NCBI RefSeq assembly: GCF_030272615.1
Contig: NC_081410.1
Coordinates: 124,710,640-124,774,639 of the forward strand
Reading direction: 5' to 3'
Origin: Cryptomeria japonica
Taxonomy: Eukaryota > Streptophyta > Pinopsida > Cupressales > Cupressaceae
DNA length: 64,000 nucleotides
The translations under genes and the position numbers were made by a program. Shown piece by piece: positions 59,801 to 64,000 of this stretch (its first letter is position 1; each line of letters begins with the position of its first letter). Under the pieces are notes generated by a model. That model ran no database searches. It was not told the DNA's origin and saw nothing but the letters and a program-made list of their open reading frames with translations.

Positions 59801-60348
59801 CCCGTTATGACACTATATTGGGCTGTTTTGGATCCTATGGTATCTTAAGGGGTCATATTATGTCCTACGACCCCTTAGGAAACCATATGATGTCATAAAG
59901 GGTCCTATGGTGTCCATAGGGGTCATATGGTGTCCTACAACTCCTTAGTACACCATATGGCCCCTTAAGACACCATATTTGGTCGTTATGGGTCATATTG
60001 TGTCCTAGTGGGTCATATTGTGTCATATGACCCCTTTAAGACATCATATGACCCCTTAGGACACCATATGACCCCTAATGACACCATATTGGGTTACTTT
60101 GGGTCATATTGTGTCTTACGACCCCTTAAGACAACATATGACCCATAACGACATAATTTAGTGTCTTAAGGGGTCATATGGTATCATAGGACACCATATG
60201 ACCCCTAACGACACCATATGGTGTCATAAGGGGTCATATGTTGTCCTTAGGGGTCATATGGTGTCCCATGAACCCTTATGAGCCCTTAGGACACCATACG
60301 ACCTGTTATGACACCATATTGGGTCACTTTGGGTCCTATGGTGTCTTA
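56863..60348. repeat. Dyad satellite of ~20-bp units in both orientations
   Basis: Units of GACCCCTTAGGACACCATAT and its reverse complement ATATGGTGTCCTAAGGGGTC alternate in clusters, often meeting at CATATG. Long-range order repeats every ~525-560 bp, marked by TTTGGTTGTTATGGGTCATA at about 57026, 57585, 58682, 59207 and 59979. It lacks stops in several frames, so it yields long spurious ORFs. Interrupted by a 591-bp block (57928-58518) that belongs elsewhere. Confidence 0.9.
57928..58518. repeat. Misplaced copy of the transposon right end plus flanking LTR
   Basis: Near-identical to 61289-61878. It holds the last 287 bp of the transposon (ending ACCC at 58214), TAAC, and about 300 bp of the chromovirus LTR (58219-58518), sitting inside the satellite. 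Edges show shared bases (GTGATTAGGG left; TATGGT right). Confidence 0.88.
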
Positions 60349-60457
60349 ATCTCTCTCTCTCCCCTAATCTCTCTCTCCATCTCCTTATCTCTCTCTCTCT
60401 CTCTCTCTATCCCTCTCCCCTAATCTCTCCATGTATCTCTCTCTCCCCTAATCTCTC

Positions 60458-60543
<86 letters not shown>

Positions 60544-60556
60544 CCCTCTCCCTCTC
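60349..60556. repeat. (CT)n-rich tract
   Basis: Long CTCTCTCT run with CCCCTAATCTCTC interruptions. Mirrors, as reverse complement, the GA tract at 56741-56862. Confidence 0.92.
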
Positions 60557-61525
60557 CCTCTATCATATACTAATTTATTTATAAATTAATATATTAATAT
60601 ATTAATAAACATTAGATTAATTATGGGCAAATTTAGTTAGAGAATTTACTAATTAAAATCGGATATCTGATATAATCGGATATCTGATTATACCGGATAT
60701 CTGATTATTGTAGTCAAATTTTCAAATTTCAAATTTCAGCTTAGGAATACTTTGGTATTTGGCTTGGAAGTGACAAGCCTGGAAAGTCAACTGAAAAAAC
60801 ATGTTTTTCAGTATTCCTTGGTTTTCCTGATTTTACACTGGTGGCTGATGACTTTTTTTGTAGCCAAAATTGATAAAACAAAAAGGGTTTTTTAAGGACA
60901 TTCCTAGCTTTCCAACAATATAAGGCTTGTCTTATTTCAACTTTAATAAATAATTATTATTTATTTTCTAATTGAATTCTGACAATAGTCTTGATTGATA
61001 GACTGATTGAAAAACACTCATAACTTTCAAACGGTATAACATTTTTTGAATCCAAAACATGCATCACATCCTATGCTTCGTCTACTATAGGGAAAAATTA
61101 AAAAAAATTAAATTTCATAAGGTTTTGACCAAGATAAGGTGGTCAGACATAGGAGTTTTTGAATTTCTGTAAAGCTATAGTAAAAAATTCATAAATAATT
61201 ATTTATTTTATAAAAGATTAAAAAAAAATGTGTCACATCCGTACATGAGTCTAATACTTATATTATAAAAAAATATTATGATTTGATTGTGATTAGGGTG
61301 GTCAGACATACGTCTACTTCTTATTTTTTTCTTGAAATTTTAGTACCACTGCATTGAAATTTGAAATTTTCATCAAATAGGATTATTTTTTTCCAAAAAA
61401 CAACTAGTAGCTTAGAAAGTATATTCAATTTTCTATATATTATCTTCTTACATATTTTAAAAATAATGTTCACAACTTATTCAAATTTTCATGTCAAGTT
61501 GCATAACTCTGATTTTCTGAAATTT
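60557..61525. other. Right non-coding arm of the transposon
   Basis: AT-rich, no ORF with support. Contains three close GATATC motifs: TCGGATATCTGA at 60659 and 60676, and CCGGATATCTGA at 60693. Confidence 0.6.
60659..60704. promoter_or_regulatory. Right cluster of GATATC motifs
   Basis: Three copies of (T/C)CGGATATCTGA spaced about 17 bp, facing the left-end cluster at 46666-47110. Candidate transposase-binding sites. Confidence 0.45.
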
Positions 61526-61575
61526 AATTGCCACTTAAGGGCCTATTTTGGCACACCATGATCCTGCGCATACCC
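61526..61575 (-). repeat. Right terminal inverted repeat
   Basis: Minus reading GGGTATGCGCAGGATCATGG, then GTGCCAAAAT and GTGGCAATTT after a short gap; paired with 46520-46560. Confidence 0.8.
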
Positions 61576-61579
61576 TAAC
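61576..61579. repeat. Target-site duplication TAAC (DNA transposon, right)
   Basis: TAAC followed by TAGATTGGGGTTG, continuing the LTR as in the empty site at 42295. Confidence 0.85.
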
Positions 61580-62359
61580 TAGATTGGGGTTGCGTCCAAT
61601 CTTTGCTATAATGGAAATTTTTGTTCCCAAATAGCTGCAACTCTGCTATCACCCATGCAAACTTCTCAAATCCTTAGAGGAAAATCAAAAAATAATAAAA
61701 CAATGAATGAATTTGTCACTGCTGCTAATCTCTTTCAATTCTCCTTCCCCAATTTTCCAGACCGCCTGAGATCCTTAGTCAACACCATGATTTCTCACTC
61801 CAACTAGGCATGATCCAAAAATCATTGCCCAAATCCCTACAAGTATTGTCATTTAACACAATCAACTCCAGTTATGGTGCGCTCAAATTTCTATTGTCGT
61901 AAATCCAAGGCCGAGTTCTCATTGGAGGATTTAATTTATTTTCCCCCTATAAAATATTTATTTGTCTCAATGAATAATCCCCAGAAATGTGAAGTTCGAT
62001 TGATAAATGGACCCGACACTCCCTTGTTTCGGCAACCAATCATGGTGGTGGAAAAAAATAATCACATTTGAATGCACAATATAAAGTGAGGTCATCAACC
62101 AAGCCAAAATCGGGCCCACCAAATAACCAAATTCTCTTAGATTACAATATGTATTAATTTATTGAATCCCCAAGGTCAAATTTTTTTGAATTAGACAGCT
62201 ACCAAATATTAACAAATAATAAATAATTTATTCAAATTATTCATTAATTTATTTAATATTTGTTCTTTAATTTTATTTAATATTATCCCTTTTATTAATA
62301 GTGGAATTTAGGATAAATAAAGTATATTTATTTAATTAATAAATTTTGGGGATATTACA
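61576..62359 (-). repeat. 5' LTR of the chromovirus-like element, part 2
   Basis: Aligns with 42295-43096 of the intact LTR and ends GGGGATATTACA at 62359, followed by the AGACT duplication. Small plus-strand ORFs in it are incidental. Confidence 0.9.
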
Positions 62360-62364
62360 AGACT
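62360..62364. repeat. Target-site duplication AGACT (chromovirus-like element, right)
   Basis: Identical to 41445-41449. Confidence 0.92.
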
Positions 62365-63391
62365 TCAAAAAGAGAAGCTTTGGAAAAGGCGGAGTTGATG
62401 AGAAAGTTTGATAAATTGTTCAATCATTACAATACAACTCAACAAAGGTGTGTGGAGTTGCAAACGAGAGTGTAACTTTTTGAGCAGGGATAGATAAAGG
62501 TTTCCTTTCCTGCACTTACAAGGTCATCTGAGCCATCAACAAATAGGTCATCACTTGTGGTCCAAAAAGAAGAAGCAGTTCAACCTGATATAAGTGTTGG
62601 TATCCCTGGTATGTCATTAGTCCCATATGATATTGATGAGCCTGAAGCCACTAGATCAACTGAACCAATTTAGTCTCAGCTTTTAGAAAAGATTATTGAA
62701 TAAGAAAATAAGCTGAAAGAATCAAAAGATCAATCAGTCGGGTAACAAAAGGAGATAGTTAGCTCAGTGCTAACTCATTTAAATGAAAAAGTTGATAATA
62801 GACTCAATAGTGTTCATGCCTTATATTCTTTATTATTTAATTCTATTCAAAAGTTTGATGATGATAAAGAAGTGGCAATTCCTTTGTTTACAAAATGGTT
62901 GCAAAGGGGAAATGAGATTAGAATAATGTCCATGGCTTCTAAGTATCATGTTGAGAGACCATGTGCATTCCAACCAACACACTTGGTGGTAAAATCAATG
63001 TAGGAAGCCCAAATTTTGTCCAAAAATATAGAAATAAAGGTAAGGAAATTGATGAAAAGTTTTAGTGAGTTGAATCAAACTCTTTTGCTAGATATTAAAG
63101 CTGAAGAAGGGGTAGTCAAGCCTTTATAATTTTGGAATGAGGAGGAAGAAAGACTCATCAGTACCCAAGTAGAGCTAATATGTGAAGGGCTAAACATGGA
63201 TATGCTGGAGGATAGCATGGATAAAATAATTGCCACGGGGTCATTTTTTGAAACTTTTGAAAGAGAGGCAAACCAAGTAGCCGTTAAATACATTCCCTAT
63301 AGGGCTAAAGCTGATGAAGTCATGAGTTTTGGTTGGCCATCCAATGAAGAGTATAGTGCATGGATTAGTATGTATCTGAATGATGAATAAA
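62365..63391 (+). pseudogene. LTR-encoded large ORF, copy 2, C-terminal part
   Basis: Continues the unknown LTR protein after the chromovirus insertion. Seen are ELMRKFDKLFNHYNTTQQRC, a Ser/Glu-rich linker (PGMSLVPYDIDEPEATRS), HLNEKVDNRLNSVHALYSLL (62770), EVAIPLFTKWLQRGNEIRIM, DSMDKIIATGSFFETFEREA and SFGWPSNEEYSAWISMYLND before the stop at 63389-63391. It matches 19668-20685. Stops at about 62474, 62493 and 62670 and at 63001. All three pieces together total about 3.66 kb, or about 1,220 codons. Confidence 0.7.
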
Positions 63392-63788
63392 GGTTGTAAA
63401 CAATTTGATATAACCATTTTTGTCTTCTAGTGGCAGATATTTGTGAACCGGTATAACAGAGATGGCGGTAAAATTCATCATGATTTTTAAAGAAGTGGCC
63501 ACATATTTTGATCCTGTATGAGCAAAATCAAGGATGGAATATTTTTGTAACAAAATGCAATTGTATTTGATCATTTTGAGATGACAGGTGTCTCCTCTGG
63601 CCTGAAGCTTGTTTGCTCCCTTGTTTTTTATAAAAAGAAATTCAGGGCTATGAGATAGGTTTCTGATTTTGGTCCCTTAAGTGTTCTGAATTTTTGGTTC
63701 CAATAGCAAAGTCTAGGTGAAAAGAAAAAGTTGAGAAAGGTCATTTGTAGAGAAAAATAGAAAGAGTCTTATGTTTGCTTTTCTGTAA
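63392..63788 (+). repeat. 3' LTR, post-ORF part (truncated)
   Basis: Aligns with 20686-21080 of the 5' LTR. No coding content. Similarity stops after CTTTTCTGTA. Confidence 0.75.
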
Positions 63789-64000
63789 AATAACTTCCTA
63801 GAAACTTCCAAGATTTTGTAGTTTAATGTTAAGGAGGAAATTTGATCTAGTTGAAATCACCATCTTAAAGTAGCTCATAACTTCTATGAACATGTGGTAA
63901 GGTTGTGAAGAATGATAATGAATCATTTTCCTATCTTACAAGGTAATATTTTGCAATTCTCACAACTTACAGTTTGATAATCCCAAGTCTATCAACAACC
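63789..64000. other. Unassigned sequence at the window edge
   Basis: Unrelated to the 5' LTR beyond 21080. It begins TGTAAAATAACTTCC if the shared TGTA is counted, so it could be the start of another LTR inserted in the giant LTR. Cannot be settled here. Confidence 0.35.

Larger units (their letters stand above)
46520..61575 (-). mobile_element. 15-kb TIR DNA transposon, Sola-like (family uncertain)
   Basis: Ends are fixed by the empty site in the other LTR. The left end is GGGTTAGTATAGGATCATGG. The right end, read on minus, is GGGTATGCGCAGGATCATGG, an imperfect inverted repeat continuing through GTGGCAATTT. The target duplication is 4 bp. It carries a decayed DDE-type transposase (53555-56430, minus), a separate spliced gene (about 47330-49230, plus), a 355-bp tandem repeat, a dyad satellite and GATATC palindromes near both ends. 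A 4-bp duplication and a large cysteine-containing transposase suit the Sola superfamily. Other large-transposase groups are possible, and no search could be run. Confidence 0.8.
41450..62359 (-). mobile_element. Ty3/gypsy (chromovirus-like) element, internally deleted, carrying a nested transposon
   Basis: On minus it begins TGTAATATCCCC at 62359 and ends TTTCA at 41450, flanked by AGACT. The internal region is only 43097-45667 and encodes gag, zinc knuckle and protease but no RT, RNase H or integrase, so it is a deletion derivative. The right LTR (5' on minus) is split by the 15-kb transposon at 46520-61575. The initiator-Met primer site at 45655 confirms the orientation. Confidence 0.9.
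16261..64000 (+). mobile_element. Giant Tat/Ogre-like Ty3/gypsy element (3' end beyond window)
   Basis: Two long direct repeats start with the same TGATAGG-AACTAAAATTATGTCTT sequence at 16261 and 30024 and run in parallel for several kilobases. Between them lie a tRNA-Arg-type primer site (21914) and a decayed gag-protease-RNase H-RT-RNase H-integrase body. The LTR is about 5.65 kb, in the size range known for Ogre/Tat elements. Without nested insertions the whole element would be about 19-20 kb. All catalytic domains are damaged. The 3' LTR is broken by a copia element, a chromovirus-like element and probably a third insertion at 63788, so its end and the right target duplication are not visible. 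Confidence 0.88.
30024..64000 (+). repeat. 3' LTR of the giant element, in three pieces with nested insertions
   Basis: Direct repeat of 16261-21908. Piece 1, 30024-32449, aligns with 16261-18612. Piece 2, 39858-41449, aligns with 18608-19667. Piece 3, 62360-63788, aligns with 19663-21080. Between them lie the copia element and the chromovirus-like element with its own nested transposon. After 63788 similarity stops, about 830 bp before the LTR should end, so a further break or insertion lies at the window's right edge. Confidence 0.85.

Noticed and set aside
57054..60423. ORFs with repeating SYDPLGHHMTPNDTI-type peptides
   Set aside because: They follow the 20-bp satellite, which lacks stops in several frames; no independent coding signal.
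57928..61878. Simple tandem duplication of the satellite and transposon end
   Set aside because: The first copy lacks the CT tract and the 60.56-61.29 kb arm, so a copied 591-bp block fits better.
61874..62071. 65-codon plus-strand ORF in the chromovirus LTR (also around 42600)
   Set aside because: Shared by both LTRs but short, antisense to the element and without known motif; the left copy has a stop.

Overview
This is plant nuclear DNA made almost entirely of repeats. I see no ordinary host gene. It holds Ty1/copia and Ty3/gypsy LTR retrotransposons with plant-type primer sites, an L1-type LINE with a C-terminal RNase H, a very long Tat/Ogre-like element, and heavily decayed reading frames in AT-rich sequence. 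This looks most like a gymnosperm (conifer-type) genome; that is inference from repeat style, not from a marker gene.

Layout: (1) 1-2622, two blocks, each a degenerate CCCTAA array, an AT-rich spacer and a 177-bp fold-back sequence. (2) 2627-10355, a young non-autonomous Ty3/gypsy element on the minus strand with perfect TATAT target duplications, an intact gag-protease ORF and no reverse transcriptase. (3) 10356-16260, a decayed LINE fragment on plus, then an unidentified decayed minus-strand ORF and an RNase H scrap. (4) 16261 to beyond the window end, one giant Tat/Ogre-like Ty3 element. Its 5' LTR is about 5.65 kb (16261-21908), its gag-pol body is 23227-29850, and its 3' LTR starts at 30024 and is broken by nested insertions. 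(5) Inside that 3' LTR: a full Ty1/copia element (32450-39857, duplication TTGTA) and a gypsy/chromovirus-like element (41450-62359, duplication AGACT). (6) Inside the right LTR of the latter: a 15-kb terminal-inverted-repeat DNA transposon (46520-61575, duplication TAAC). It has a decayed DDE-type transposase, a second spliced gene, a 355-bp tandem repeat and a dyad satellite.

Because each nested insertion interrupts a sequence that also exists uninterrupted in the window, the insertions can be dated relative to one another and their ends fixed to the base: giant element first, then copia and chromovirus-like insertions, then the DNA transposon, then a 0.6-kb copy-paste rearrangement inside its satellite.

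The two most interesting items are: (a) each giant LTR carries a decayed reading frame of roughly 1,200 codons in the U3 portion, upstream of the LTR's own TATA box, with no family I recognise; (b) the DNA transposon (Sola-like by its 4-bp duplication, assignment uncertain) has GATATC-centred palindromes clustered near both ends, a separate multi-exon gene and an unusual internal satellite.
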